Assembly (NCBI RefSeq): GCF_018613415.1
Contig: NZ_JAGGQG010000002.1
Coordinates: forward strand, 434,001 to 498,000
From: Bacillus sp. ISL-18
Lineage (GTDB): Bacteria > Bacillota > Bacilli > Bacillales > Cytobacillaceae
DNA: 64,000 nt
Direction of reading: 5' to 3'
Shown: piece by piece, positions 43,705 to 52,979 of the stretch
Layout: each line of letters starts with the position of its first letter
How positions within the stretch are numbered: position 1 is the stretch's first letter
Notes under the pieces: model-generated
The model's database searches: none
Seen by the model: the letters and a program-made list of their open reading frames with translations, nothing else
What the model was told of the DNA's origin: nothing
Translations under genes and position numbers: made by a program

Positions 43705-46563
43705 ATGGAATGGAAAGCAAATTGGATATGGGATAATAGCGGGGACCATCCAAGAAATCATTGGATATGTTTCAGACGGACATTTAGTGTTAGTTCGGAA
43801 TATGAATCAGCCATATTATCAATATCGGCTGATACTAAATATTCGGTCTATATTAATGGTCAACTAATCGGCTCTGGACCTGTCCGTGGCTGGACATCCG
43901 AATGGTATTATGATCGATATGAATTAAGCGGTCTTAAAAAAGGAGAAAATGTGATCGTTGTGTTAGTTAATCATTATGGAATGAGCACGATGCATTATAT
44001 CGAAGGGCGAGGCGGCTTATTAGCGCAAATTGATTTCTACCATAGTGGCGAGGTGGTTGGTCAGCTGTTGACAGATGAAAGATGGAAGACTGCCACTCAT
44101 GCTGGATTTATTAAAGAATCTGTCAAAATGTCTAATTGTTTATCATGGGCAGAAATTTATAATGCAACTCTATTTGATCGTGAGTGGGAACAGCTTCTCT
44201 TTGACGACTCTGGTTGGGATGATGCAGAAATAATCGGTCCTTATGGAATAAGCCCATGGAAGAGTCTGATTCCTCGGGATATCCCTCATTTGACCAATGA
44301 ACCCATTTATCCCAAAAGTGTATTATCTTTAAAAGAAGTGAGACCTGTTTCACAACACTTTTCGATTGATTTAAAACCGACTTTTTTTCCTGGAGAATTG
44401 GATTGTAATTCGGGGAAAATTATGCAGGGTTATGTCTTGACTGAACTACACTCTAACGAAGATGCAACAGGAGAAATGACTCTCACCTTTGATGCACATG
44501 CAGAAGCCAAGTGGGAGTTCTCCCTTAATGGGGAGCAGTACAAAACGCAAAATGGAAAGTATGAAAAAGTAAGTCTAAGAAAAGGAGAAAATTTATTAAT
44601 CATTGATGTGAGCGGGTTCTTTCACGAACCGACAATCCATCTGACCTTTAATTTCCCTAAAAATTTAAATTTAAAAGCACCATTTAATCAAGAAGAGTCT
44701 AAATTCATTGGCCTTGGACCTTTTTATTCAACTACTCAACTGCAAATTGGTAAACCAGTCGAATTTGAGATTCCTTCAGAAAATGAATACTTACAAATGA
44801 AGCAGTTATCATCCATTAAAGAATTAGAGCCCTTTAAAAAATGGACGAAAGCTATCCCGAATAACCATGTGTGTACTGATAATGTAAGCTTGCTTTCGAT
44901 TTTTAAAGAGGATTTAAAAACTTACCCGATAGGATTTGAGCAGCAAAATATGGTCTTGCCTAATCATAGTTTTACACGTGTAGAACCGATGGGAAAAGGG
45001 GATCCGGAGTATCTAATTGATTTCGGTAAAGAATACCTTGGCCATATAGAATTTGAAATAGAAGCTAATAAAGGGACCATTTTTGACTTCTTTTTATTTG
45101 AAAGTATCCACCATGATGGAAGAATTGAGCATACTTTTTCATTGAATAACTCATTAAGATATGTTGCAAAGAACGGCCGGCAGGTTTATCGTTCGTTTAT
45201 TCCTAGAGGTTTCCGGTATATGCTGCTTACAATCAGAAATTTAAAAACCCCTTGTAAAATTTTCAGTATGAAAGTAGATGTAACAACTTTCCCAACTGGA
45301 AATATAGGATTGTTTAGCAGCTCGGACTATCAATTAAACCAAATTTGGGAAATTTCTAAGCATACCGTTCGGATGTGTGCACAAGACACCATCATCGATT
45401 GTCCTGCCTACGAACAGGCCCTTTGGACGGGAGATTCGTATAATATTTCCTTAATGAATTATTATACATTTGGAAACTATGACTTAGTAAAACGATGTTT
45501 AAGGTTAATTTCTAAATCAGTGTATCGCTCGCCGCTGCCAGAATCCCATGTGCCTAGTGGATGGCAGAATGTCCTAACGGCTTGGTCAATTTTATGGATG
45601 AAGGCATGCCGAGAATATTATCGATATACGGGTGATGTTGAATTTATAAAAGAAGTTTATCCTGAACTAAAGCTTACCGTTCAACGTTTTCAAGAATTTA
45701 TCAATCAAGATGGATTATTAGAAATTTCTGCTTGGAATATGTTAGATTGGGCACCGATGGATACAGAGCATAATATTGTCACGCATCAAAATGCACTCCT
45801 CGTTGATGCACTAAGGCAAACCGCTTACTTAGCGTCCATTATTGGGGAGAATGATGATGAAGTTACCTTTTTAACTTTATCAGATGAATTGAAACGAGCA
45901 ATTAACAAATTCTTATGGGATGAAGAAGAAAAAGTATTTATTGATAGTATTTATGAGGATGGGACTCGATCTAAAACTCATAGTGTTCAAACAAACTTAA
46001 TTGCCTATCTTACAAACTGTGTGGAAGGAAAGCGAAGAGATATTATCGAACAATATATAGTAAATCCGCCACAGGAGTTTGTCCAAATAAAAAGTCCCTT
46101 TGTCCTATTATTCTATTATCAAGCATTAATGGAATTAGGGAAAAATGATCTAGTACTCGATAATATTAAGAATGTATATGGTTATATGCTGGAAAATGAT
46201 GCAACAACATGTTGGGAAGGCTGGGAATTAATTGAGGGAGACTTTAGCCGAAGCCATTGCCATGCCTGGTCAGCAGCACCTACCTATGTTTTTGGAGTTC
46301 TCTTCTTTGGTGTAAAACCATTGGAATCTGGTTGTACGAAAGTATCGATTGCACCAAATTTAAATGGACTTAAGTGGATAAAAGGCTCCGTTCCCATTCC
46401 ACAAGGGAGGATTGATATTTATTGTAAAGATTTAGGTGATTATATTGATATGCAAATTACTCTCCCTGAAGAGGTTAAAGCAGAAATATCTTCCTCTAAG
46501 AATACAAGATTGCTTGTAAATGGTAAGAAAATATCATTAACAAAACAAGCCAAACTTCTTTAA
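43705..46563 (+). CDS. GH78 family alpha-L-rhamnosidase-like hydrolase
   Basis: 952 aa, no signal peptide, TTGGAGG before the ATG. Beta-sandwich domains (about 1-470) precede an (alpha/alpha)6 barrel (about 520-850) and a C-terminal sandwich. The general acid is Glu570 in DCPAYEQALWTGDS and the probable base Glu838 in CWEGWELIEGD. The acid motif differs from the RDERLGW form of the enzyme at 29033, so the two belong to different GH78 subgroups and probably attack different linkages or aglycones. It follows the third importer and precedes rhaD, consistent with release of L-rhamnose inside the cell. Confidence 0.9.
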   Translation: MEWKANWIWDNSGDHPRNHWICFRRTFSVSSEYESAILSISADTKYSVYINGQLIGSGPVRGWTSEWYYDRYELSGLKKGENVIVVLVNHYGMSTMHYIEGRGGLLAQIDFYHSGEVVGQLLTDERWKTATHAGFIKESVKMSNCLSWAEIYNATLFDREWEQLLFDDSGWDDAEIIGPYGISPWKSLIPRDIPHLTNEPIYPKSVLSLKEVRPVSQHFSIDLKPTFFPGELDCNSGKIMQGYVLTELHSNEDATGEMTLTFDAHAEAKWEFSLNGEQYKTQNGKYEKVSLRKGENLLIIDVSGFFHEPTIHLTFNFPKNLNLKAPFNQEESKFIGLGPFYSTTQLQIGKPVEFEIPSENEYLQMKQLSSIKELEPFKKWTKAIPNNHVCTDNVSLLSIFKEDLKTYPIGFEQQNMVLPNHSFTRVEPMGKGDPEYLIDFGKEYLGHIEFEIEANKGTIFDFFLFESIHHDGRIEHTFSLNNSLRYVAKNGRQVYRSFIPRGFRYMLLTIRNLKTPCKIFSMKVDVTTFPTGNIGLFSSSDYQLNQIWEISKHTVRMCAQDTIIDCPAYEQALWTGDSYNISLMNYYTFGNYDLVKRCLRLISKSVYRSPLPESHVPSGWQNVLTAWSILWMKACREYYRYTGDVEFIKEVYPELKLTVQRFQEFINQDGLLEISAWNMLDWAPMDTEHNIVTHQNALLVDALRQTAYLASIIGENDDEVTFLTLSDELKRAINKFLWDEEEKVFIDSIYEDGTRSKTHSVQTNLIAYLTNCVEGKRRDIIEQYIVNPPQEFVQIKSPFVLLFYYQALMELGKNDLVLDNIKNVYGYMLENDATTCWEGWELIEGDFSRSHCHAWSAAPTYVFGVLFFGVKPLESGCTKVSIAPNLNGLKWIKGSVPIPQGRIDIYCKDLGDYIDMQITLPEEVKAEISSSKNTRLLVNGKKISLTKQAKLL

Positions 46564-46575
46564 GCATCCTGGTAA

Positions 46576-46824
46576 AAAGGATTGTACATTGCACTGGCAG
46601 ACCGTTGGATTTCGGATTTATCACAAACTCTGCCTTATGAGAAGTCGGCAGAAATTTTTGAAAGGATATTTAATCCAGTCTATAAGAATCAGGAAATCGA
46701 GAGGGGACCAGAATTTGTAGTAGATACCACAAAGGCCGGTTATGTATGGCTTCCATTCCGCTTTGATGGAAAAATGGCTTATGTGGATTGGAAAGACGAA
46801 TGGAGTATCGAAGATTATGATTGA
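46576..46824 (+). pseudogene. 3' remnant of a GH43-like gene
   Basis: An open stretch of about 82 codons directly after the GH78 stop, beginning at a stop codon (46573) with no usable start or ribosome binding site. Its translation has the C-terminal signature of GH43-type beta-propeller proteins: YIALADRW near its start and YVWLPFRFDG...VDWKDEW at its end. Everything upstream, including the catalytic residues, is missing. Best read as the tail of a deleted glycosidase gene. The middle (SQTLPYEKSAEIFER) is not typical, so the family call is moderate. Confidence 0.55.
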
Positions 46825-46846
46825 TTTTTAATTTTAATATGAAACA

Positions 46847-46881
46847 AAAAGAAAACAGACCTTAAAGGTCTGTTTTCTTTT
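46847..46881 (+). terminator. Strong terminator before rhaD
   Basis: AAAAGAAAACAGACC pairs perfectly with GGTCTGTTTTCTTTT around TTAAA. It ends the importer/GH78 unit and insulates rhaD. Confidence 0.92.
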
Positions 46882-46923
46882 GGTTAATGAGATTATCTGT
46901 GACGAAAATGTAACAAAACAAAA

Positions 46924-47018
46924 ATAAACAAAAATATATTCTTTGTTTATGTTGATTTGATCGTTGTTTGGGGTTATTATAAACACATAAAGAAGATAAC
47001 TAAAGGAATCAACATAAA
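46924..47018 (+). promoter_or_regulatory. rhaD promoter with two nested inverted repeats
   Basis: Promoter: -35 TTGATT (46952-46957), 17-bp spacer, -10 TATTAT (46975-46980). Repeat 1: ATAAACAAA (46924-46932) and TTTGTTTAT (46942-46950), just upstream of the -35. Repeat 2: TTTATGTTGATT (46946-46957) and AATCAACATAAA (47007-47018), a perfect 12-bp inverted pair whose left arm covers the -35 and whose right arm lies in the leader. These look like operators for a rhamnose-responsive regulator such as the AraC protein at 49277 or an unlinked repressor. Confidence 0.6.
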
Positions 47019-47046
47019 TCATTATTTTAAAAGGAGAGATTTGTAC

Positions 47047-47880
47047 ATGAGTTTGAATGTGAGAAATTTAATATATAGAGCACCATTTATCCAGGAAATG
47101 ATGGAAGCCACCTCTAATTTGTATCGGTTGGGCTGGGATGAACGTAATGGAGGAAATATTAGTTATTTACTAAATGAATTTGAGGTTTTACCTTATCTGG
47201 ATATAGATAGTGTAGTTAGAACAGTACCTATGAATTTTGATGCTTCAGCACTTGCAGGTAGATACTTTGCTGTTACCGGTTCTGGAAAATACTTTAAAAA
47301 TGTAAAAGACGATCCATCCTCTAACCTGGGAGTTATCCGTATTGGAGAAGATGGAAGAAGCTACGAGATCCTTTGGGGACTTGAAGATGGCGGAGTGGCA
47401 ACAAGTGAGCTTCCAACACATCTTATGAATCATATAAAGCGGTTAGCAGCTGATAAAAACCACCGTGTCATCATGCACTGCCACGCAACTAATTTGATTG
47501 CTATGACATTTTCACATAGCTTGAAGGAAGAAGACTTTACAAAAACGCTTTGGGAAATGTGTACCGAATGTATTGTTGTTTTCCCTGATGGTGTTGGTGT
47601 TATTCCTTGGATTATTCCTGGAACAAATGAAATTGGCGAAGCAACTGCAGAAAAAATGGAACATACACGCCTAGTCATCTGGCCGCACCATGGTATCTTC
47701 GGAGCAGGCACAACAATGGATGAAACTTTTGGTCTAATTGAAACAGCTGAAAAAGCGGCCCAGGTTTATACGTTTGTATGTGCTCAAGGTGGAAAAAAAC
47801 AAACGATTACGGACCAACAGCTTCAAGACCTTGCTGACGCATTTCACGTTGTACCTAGACCAGGAATCTTAAATTTATAA
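47047..47880 (+). CDS. rhaD: Rhamnulose-1-phosphate aldolase
   Basis: 277 aa, start at 47047 ([16 protein letters not shown]) with AAGGAGAG upstream; the longer in-frame start at 46957 would lie inside the promoter. Class II (zinc) aldolase cleaving L-rhamnulose 1-phosphate to dihydroxyacetone phosphate and L-lactaldehyde. It follows E. coli RhaD through nearly its whole length: [29 protein letters not shown] with Glu121, the zinc ligands His144 and His146 in MHCHATN and His215 in WPHHG, and [15 protein letters not shown]. rhaA and rhaB are not in the window. The next gene is a decayed lactaldehyde-reductase-type dehydrogenase, the usual partner. Confidence 0.95.
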   Translation: MSLNVRNLIYRAPFIQEMMEATSNLYRLGWDERNGGNISYLLNEFEVLPYLDIDSVVRTVPMNFDASALAGRYFAVTGSGKYFKNVKDDPSSNLGVIRIGEDGRSYEILWGLEDGGVATSELPTHLMNHIKRLAADKNHRVIMHCHATNLIAMTFSHSLKEEDFTKTLWEMCTECIVVFPDGVGVIPWIIPGTNEIGEATAEKMEHTRLVIWPHHGIFGAGTTMDETFGLIETAEKAAQVYTFVCAQGGKKQTITDQQLQDLADAFHVVPRPGILNL

Positions 47881-47965
47881 AATGGATTTACGATTAGGGG
47901 ACATAATGTCCCTTAATTTTAAAATAAATTTGTGAAATAGTGAACATACAAAAGGAGGAATAGCA

Positions 47966-49106
47966 GTGAGTGTTTATTATGTGCCAAGTACAAATTTAAT
48001 GGGTAGAGGCTGTTTAAAGGAGTTAGCGCCGCTTGTAAAAGATCTTGGATTTAAAAAGGCAATGGTCGTTACAATTTTTAAATCAAAGCGGAGTAGCTGG
48101 CAAAGTTCTAGCAGAATTAGAATCAATTAATCTTGAATATATTGTATATGATGAAGTAAAGCCAAACCCAACCATTTAAAATGTCTATACAGGTGTAGAT
48201 GTATTTAAAACAAATGAATGTGATGTACTTGTTTCCGTTGGCGGCGGTTCCCCACAAGATACAGCAAAAGCGGTCGGTCTTTACGTAACCAATGGTGGAG
48301 ACATCCGAGATTATGAGGGAGTAAACAAAACAAAAAATAAATCTATCCAAATCATTGCCGTCAATACGACTGCAGGTACATCAAGCGAATTTACAATCAA
48401 CTATGTGATTACCGATAAAGAACGTGAAGTTAAAATGGTTATGGTTGATAAAAATAGCCTAGTGACCATTTCAGTTAATGACCCTGAATTAATGCTCGAT
48501 AAGCCAGCCGCCTTAACAGCTGCAACAGGTATGGATGCCCTAACACATGCAATTGAGGCAATTGTTACTCCAGGTGCATATGCAGTCACGGATGCGACTG
48601 CTCTTGCTGCGGTTGAAATTATCTTTAATTATTTACCTCGTGCTGTTAAGAATGGTCATGATATTGAAGCCCGTGAACAAATGACGTACGTTATGTTCCT
48701 AGGTGGAATTGCTTTTAATAATGCAGGTCTTGGTTTTGTGCATGCGATGGCCCACCAGCTTGGCGGTGTTTATGATTTACCGCACGGTGTTTGTAACGCA
48801 ATGCTTCTTCCTATCGTAGAAAGAGAAAATGCTAAACGTGACCCAAGGAAATTCCGTGCGATTGCAAAGGCTGCTGGGCTTGAAGTTGCTGGTAAAACGG
48901 ATGTGCAATGTGCAGAAGAGGTAATTGCAGCGATCAAAACTCTATCAAAAGAAGTTGGAATTCCCAGTAAGCTGGCAGAACTAGGCGTGGATGAAGTGGA
49001 TTTAGACAAACTTGCTGTTAACTCTTTAAAAGATGCTTGTGCACAAGGAAATCCATTCCAGCCTACAAAGGATGAAGTCATTGCCATGTTTGAGGAAATA
49101 CTATAG
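47966..49106 (+). pseudogene. Iron-containing alcohol dehydrogenase (lactaldehyde reductase-like), disrupted
   Basis: GTG start with AAAGGAGG upstream. The translation begins SVYYVPSTNLMGRGCLKELA and continues in another frame as SGVAGKVLAELESINLEYIV, GGGSPQDTAKAVGL and the metal-site region GFVHAMAHQLGGVYDLPHGV, i.e. a full FucO/type III alcohol dehydrogenase. Two lesions are visible: a loss of bases near 48070-48080 (about five, by comparison with the family's VVTDKFLN motif) that shifts the frame, and an in-frame TAA at 48177-48179 where Glu or Gln is expected. Two independent lesions argue against a sequencing error. An intact version would reduce L-lactaldehyde from RhaD to 1,2-propanediol. 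Confidence 0.88.
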
Positions 49107-49141
49107 TAAGGAGACGCTTTATAATTGAATATAGTTAACTT

Positions 49142-49176
49142 AACCTGGGTTCAACATTTCGTTGGCCCAGGTTTTT
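49142..49176 (+). terminator. Terminator after the dehydrogenase pseudogene
   Basis: AACCTGGG pairs with CCCAGGTT and AAC with GTT inside, followed by TTTTT. Confidence 0.8.
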
Positions 49177-49276
49177 AATTTTAAAGTTTCTGCATTTATT
49201 TTTCAGGTAGTTCGCCTTAATGTGATATGATTTGGCTTAAATAAGAAAAATTGTATTTAGAAAAAGGTGAGTCATA

Positions 49277-50251
49277 TTGAACCAGGACCTTTTAGACGAG
49301 CTTCTCGAGGAAACGGATGAAGAAAAACTCATTCTCGATCAGCGCAAGAATGTAAGTAAAGAACTTTACACAAGTAAGACAAACTTTATTATAGAGAGTG
49401 AAAAATTCCTTAGTAAAGACAAAATGATCATGGTGCGAAAGCATACCCGTTTTGTGGATTTTCCTTTGCATAAGCACGACTATATTGAGATTAATTATGT
49501 CTATAATGGTGAACTGAACCAAACGGCCGGAGGCAGACCCATTACCTTGAAAAAAGGGGAATTGTTATTACTTAATCAGCATATTGAACATGAAATTAAA
49601 GCATGTGCCAAAGAAGATATCGTTATCAACTTTATCATTCGTCCTGCCTTTTTTGATTTTATTTTTTCGTTCCTAAATTCAGGCAACATTGTGAGTGATT
49701 TTCTAATCAGCGGTCTCTATAACAACACGCAAAATGGACAATTCCTGTATTTTAAAGTGGCTGATGTTGAGCCTATCCAGGATCTGATTGGGAAAATTAT
49801 TTATGAAATCATGCATCCTTCTGCTTTTTCTGAATCCACCATTAAGCTTTATATGGGTCTATTGATGATTGAACTGATAAAGAATACGGACCTAGTGGAA
49901 AGAAAAGAGGATGCATCGATGAATCACTATTTAGTGGTGGAGTCGCTTCAATACATTGAAGAACATTACAAAAATGCCTCTTTATATGAGTTGGCTGAGA
50001 AACTTAACCAATCTCACTATGGGCTAAGTAAAACAATAAAAAAAGCAACATCGCACACCTTTAAAGAATTTCTACAGGAAAGACGGTTAGTAAAAGCAAA
50101 AGAATTATTAGAGACTACCGATATGTCCATTTCTTCCATTGTAGAAGAGGTAGGCTATGATAATATCAGCTATTTTTATCGTATTTTCAAAGGAAGGTAT
50201 GGCCAGACACCAAAAGAATTCAGAGAAAAGGCAGGAAAAGAGAAAACCTAA
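49277..50251 (+). CDS. AraC-family regulator with cupin sensor
   Basis: 324 aa from a TTG start with AAAGGTGA 6 bp upstream. N-terminal cupin-like ligand domain (about 50-140, FPLHKHDYIEINYVYNGEL) and C-terminal double HTH of AraC type (about 220-318, SISSIVEEVGYDNISYFYRIF). This is a one-component, sugar-sensing regulator like RhaS/RhaR or MsmR rather than a response regulator. Located just after rhaD and its dehydrogenase, it probably responds to rhamnose or a glycoside and may act at the repeats upstream of rhaD. Ligand not determined. Confidence 0.88.
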   Translation: MNQDLLDELLEETDEEKLILDQRKNVSKELYTSKTNFIIESEKFLSKDKMIMVRKHTRFVDFPLHKHDYIEINYVYNGELNQTAGGRPITLKKGELLLLNQHIEHEIKACAKEDIVINFIIRPAFFDFIFSFLNSGNIVSDFLISGLYNNTQNGQFLYFKVADVEPIQDLIGKIIYEIMHPSAFSESTIKLYMGLLMIELIKNTDLVERKEDASMNHYLVVESLQYIEEHYKNASLYELAEKLNQSHYGLSKTIKKATSHTFKEFLQERRLVKAKELLETTDMSISSIVEEVGYDNISYFYRIFKGRYGQTPKEFREKAGKEKT

Positions 50252-50278
50252 CTGACATTAATGAAAGTTTGAATAAAT

Positions 50279-50306
50279 GGTACACGCTTTCATTGTGGGG
50301 TATAAT
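50279..50306 (+). promoter_or_regulatory. Promoter-like -10 with cre-like site before the aldo/keto reductase
   Basis: TATAAT at 50301-50306, 32 bp before the ATG. On the minus strand 50279-50293 reads ATGAAAGCGTGTACC, 13 of 15 to the cre consensus with the TGAAAGCG core intact. No good -35 was seen. Tentative. Confidence 0.4.
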
Positions 50307-50337
50307 GAAAGGAGAAGTAGAAGGGAGGATTTATAGT

Positions 50338-51258
50338 ATGAAATACATAAGCATTGCAAATACAGATCTTCAAGCATCAAACATTATTATGGGGAATATG
50401 CGCTTGCCGCAACTTTCTATTGCTGAAGCAGAGACCTTAATACGTTCTGCCATGGAAGAGGGAATTAATTTCTTTGATCACGCTGATATCTATGGGAAGG
50501 GTAAATCAGAGGAGATTTTTTCTGAAGCCATTCAAATGAATTCTTCCATTCGTGAAAAGATGATTTTACAGAGTAAATGCGGCATTCGTAACGGCTACTT
50601 TGATTTTTCAAAAGAGCATATTATTGAATCAGTGGATGGAATCTTAAAGAGGTTAAATACCGAATATCTTGATATTCTCCTCCTTCATCGTCCTGATCCA
50701 TTAATGGAACCTGCTGAGGTAGCAGAAGCATTTGAAGAACTCCACACGAGTGGGAAGGTAAGATATTTTGGAGTTTCCAATCATAATCCTGCTCAGGTAG
50801 AACTATTGCAAAAATACACTTCACATAAGTTAGTAGTGAATCAACTACAGTTGAGTATTGCCCACACACCAATAATTGACTCAGGGGTCACCCTTAACAT
50901 GAAGGTAGACCAAGCGATTAACCGCGACATGAGTGTTTTGGAGTATTGCCGCTTAAACGACATTACCATCCAGGCCTGGTCGCCTTACCAGCATGGCTTC
51001 TTTGGAGGGTCTTTTTTAGGTGATTTAGAGCACTATCCGGAGCTGAACGAGTTAGTCGACAGTATCGCCGCAAAATATGGTGTGACCAATACAGCCATTG
51101 CGACGGCATGGATCACACGGCACCCGGCTAACATTCAGGTGGTGCTTGGAACCACTAAAGTTGAACGCCTCAAAGACGCGTGTCAAGGCTCTGATATCCG
51201 ATTAACAAGAGAAGAATGGTATCAGATATATAAAGCTGCAGGCAATATGATCCCATAA
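50338..51258 (+). CDS. Aldo/keto reductase, YdhF-like
   Basis: 306 aa, start at 50338 (MKYISIANTDLQASNI) with AAGGGAGG 9 bp upstream; the longer in-frame start at 50269 would include the promoter. NADPH-dependent oxidoreductase barrel. The catalytic tetrad can be seen: Asp and Tyr in FFDHADIYGKG, Lys in LQSKCGI, His in LLLHRPDP. The cofactor pocket near the C-terminus contains VVLGTTKVERL. The substrate is unknown. Its place behind rhaD and a broken lactaldehyde reductase raises the possibility that it handles lactaldehyde or a related aldehyde, but this is speculation. A shared terminator follows. Confidence 0.9.
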   Translation: MKYISIANTDLQASNIIMGNMRLPQLSIAEAETLIRSAMEEGINFFDHADIYGKGKSEEIFSEAIQMNSSIREKMILQSKCGIRNGYFDFSKEHIIESVDGILKRLNTEYLDILLLHRPDPLMEPAEVAEAFEELHTSGKVRYFGVSNHNPAQVELLQKYTSHKLVVNQLQLSIAHTPIIDSGVTLNMKVDQAINRDMSVLEYCRLNDITIQAWSPYQHGFFGGSFLGDLEHYPELNELVDSIAAKYGVTNTAIATAWITRHPANIQVVLGTTKVERLKDACQGSDIRLTREEWYQIYKAAGNMIP

Positions 51259-51270
51259 GGTATAGAAGCA

Positions 51271-51302
51271 GAAAACGGGCTGAATCATTTCAGCCCGTTT
51301 TC
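51271..51302. terminator. Bidirectional terminator
   Basis: GAAAACGGGCTGAA pairs perfectly with TTCAGCCCGTTTTC around TCAT. It separates the glycan island (+) from the convergent DUF21/CBS gene (-). Confidence 0.93.
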
Positions 51303-51319
51303 AATGGAATCATCTTTTC

Positions 51320-52651
51320 CTAAGAAACCGATTTTTGGTGGAGTGGGGATGCAAGTTGAACTAGCTTTTTAATTTCAATGAATAAAATATGATGTTCTTC
51401 CATTTCCTTAATTTTAAATAAGTAACCATCAAATTCTATAAAGTCATCCATTTGAGCATCAAATTTCTCTGATAAAAACCAGCCGCCAATCGTATCTAAA
51501 TCTTTATTTGAGATGGAAGTGCCTAAAATATCGTTTACTGTTTCAATTAGGACTTTACCACTGACAATATAGTGCTCATTGGCTACTTTACGTACATCAG
51601 GAACTTCGTCACTATCAAATTCATCTCGAATATCACCGACAATCTCTTCGATAATATCTTCTACTGTCACCAGACCAGATGTACCTCCAAACTCATCAAT
51701 AAGGATCGCCATATGGGTCCTTTCCTTTTGCATTTTTAATAATAAGTGTTGAATAGGAATGGTTTCAATAACAGAGATGACCGGTTTTATGAAATAGGAT
51801 AGAGATTTTTTCTCTTTCCAGTTCGTATCCAATTTAGTAGTTAAAATGTCCTTGATATTAATAATCCCAATAATATTATCTTTATCTCCATTCATGACGG
51901 GGTAGCGAGTATATTTTTGTTCCTTGATTAACGAGAGAATGTCATCACGATGATCATCGACAGATATACTTACCATTTCTGTTCTAGGTACCATAATTTC
52001 TTTGGCAATCCGAGTATTAAAATCAAATACGTTCGTAACATAGGTTAATTCCGATTCATTAATTTCTCCGCTTTGATAACTTTCTGAAAGAATAATTCGC
52101 AATTCTTCCTCTGTGTGTGCTAACTCATTTTCAGATGCAGGTTTTAAACCGAATAAGCCGACTAACAATCTAGACGAAGTATTTAAAATCCAAATGAACG
52201 GATAGAATATTTTATAAAACCAGATCAACGGATGAGCAAAGAGAAGCGTAATGGTTTCTGATTTTTGAATGGCAAAAGACTTCGGAGCTAATTCGCCCAC
52301 GACTACATTGATATAGGTGACAAGAATAAATGCTAACACGATAGATAAGACATGTGTTACAGCACTATTTACGTGTAATAAGGAGAGGAGAGGCTGTAAC
52401 AACTTAGAAACGGTTGGCTCTCCTAGCCATCCAAGTCCCAGTGCTGTTACAGTTATTCCGAGCTGACAAGCAGATAAATATTCATCTAAATGTGTAACGA
52501 CTTGTTTAGCAGCTCTGGCTCCTTTTTTTCCTTCATTTAAAAGTTGATCAATACGTGTGCCTCGTACTTTAACAATTGCAAACTCTACAGCCACAAAGAA
52601 GGCTGTAAGGGCAATAAAAATGGCGATGATAATCAGGTTAACTATTTCCAA
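51320..52651 (-). CDS. DUF21/CBS/CorC_HlyC membrane protein (CNNM family)
   Basis: 443 aa from a TTG start ([19 protein letters not shown]). N-terminal DUF21 transmembrane domain (about 1-180, three to four helices), a CBS pair (about 205-330, [10 protein letters not shown] and [19 protein letters not shown]), and a CorC_HlyC domain (about 345-430). Bacterial members such as B. subtilis YhdP/MpfA, YqhB and YrkA are associated with magnesium or other divalent cation efflux. It stands alone in a single-gene unit ending at the shared terminator. Which B. subtilis paralog it corresponds to cannot be decided by eye. Confidence 0.92.
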   Translation of the reverse strand: MEIVNLIIIAIFIALTAFFVAVEFAIVKVRGTRIDQLLNEGKKGARAAKQVVTHLDEYLSACQLGITVTALGLGWLGEPTVSKLLQPLLSLLHVNSAVTHVLSIVLAFILVTYINVVVGELAPKSFAIQKSETITLLFAHPLIWFYKIFYPFIWILNTSSRLLVGLFGLKPASENELAHTEEELRIILSESYQSGEINESELTYVTNVFDFNTRIAKEIMVPRTEMVSISVDDHRDDILSLIKEQKYTRYPVMNGDKDNIIGIINIKDILTTKLDTNWKEKKSLSYFIKPVISVIETIPIQHLLLKMQKERTHMAILIDEFGGTSGLVTVEDIIEEIVGDIRDEFDSDEVPDVRKVANEHYIVSGKVLIETVNDILGTSISNKDLDTIGGWFLSEKFDAQMDDFIEFDGYLFKIKEMEEHHILFIEIKKLVQLASPLHQKSVS

Positions 52652-52834
52652 ATGTATAGCCTTAAGAGTAAGGCCTACACCTCCAGTCTAAAACTATTAA
52701 TCTATTATACATAAAAAAATGAACTATAGTTCAATTATGACATATTGTCATCTTGTTTGTCAACAAAACGTGAACCTAAGTTCATGTTTTGGATTTAGGG
52801 TTTAGGTACCAAAGGAGATATTTAACAGTTGTAA

Positions 52835-52921
52835 ATTCTTGACGACTTACCAAAGTCATCAGGTGGAAAATTACTTAGAAGGGTGCTTCGAGATGAGGAA
52901 ATGATGAAGGTTAAGGCATAA
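52835..52921 (+). pseudogene. 3' remnant of an acyl-CoA ligase gene
   Basis: 27 codons after an in-frame stop translate to a classic acyl-CoA ligase C-terminus: DLPKSSGGKLLRRVLRDE, with the catalytic-lysine motif, ending MMKVKA and TAA. The intact ligase at 54314 ends DLPKSSVGKLLRRVLREQ. The DNA differs at many third positions, so it is a tail from a different paralog and not a recent copy. No start or upstream coding sequence remains. The rest of the 52652-52979 gap contains no other gene. Confidence 0.75.
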
Positions 52922-52935
52922 AAATAAACAGAGAT

Positions 52936-52962
52936 AGGCCCGACTTTGTTCTAATCGGACCT
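52936..52962 (-). terminator. Terminator-like hairpin below the alpha/beta hydrolase
   Basis: AGGCCCGA and TCGGACCT form an 8-bp stem (one wobble) with an 11-nt loop. It lies just after the minus-strand hydrolase stop. No strong U tract. Confidence 0.5.
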
Positions 52963-52979
52963 TTCTTTATTAGATTTTT

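Noticed and set aside
48405..49106. A short stand-alone dehydrogenase gene starting at 48405
   Set aside because: The in-frame sequence continues upstream to the nonsense codon at 48177 and the nucleotide-binding half lies there; it is a fragment of one disrupted gene.
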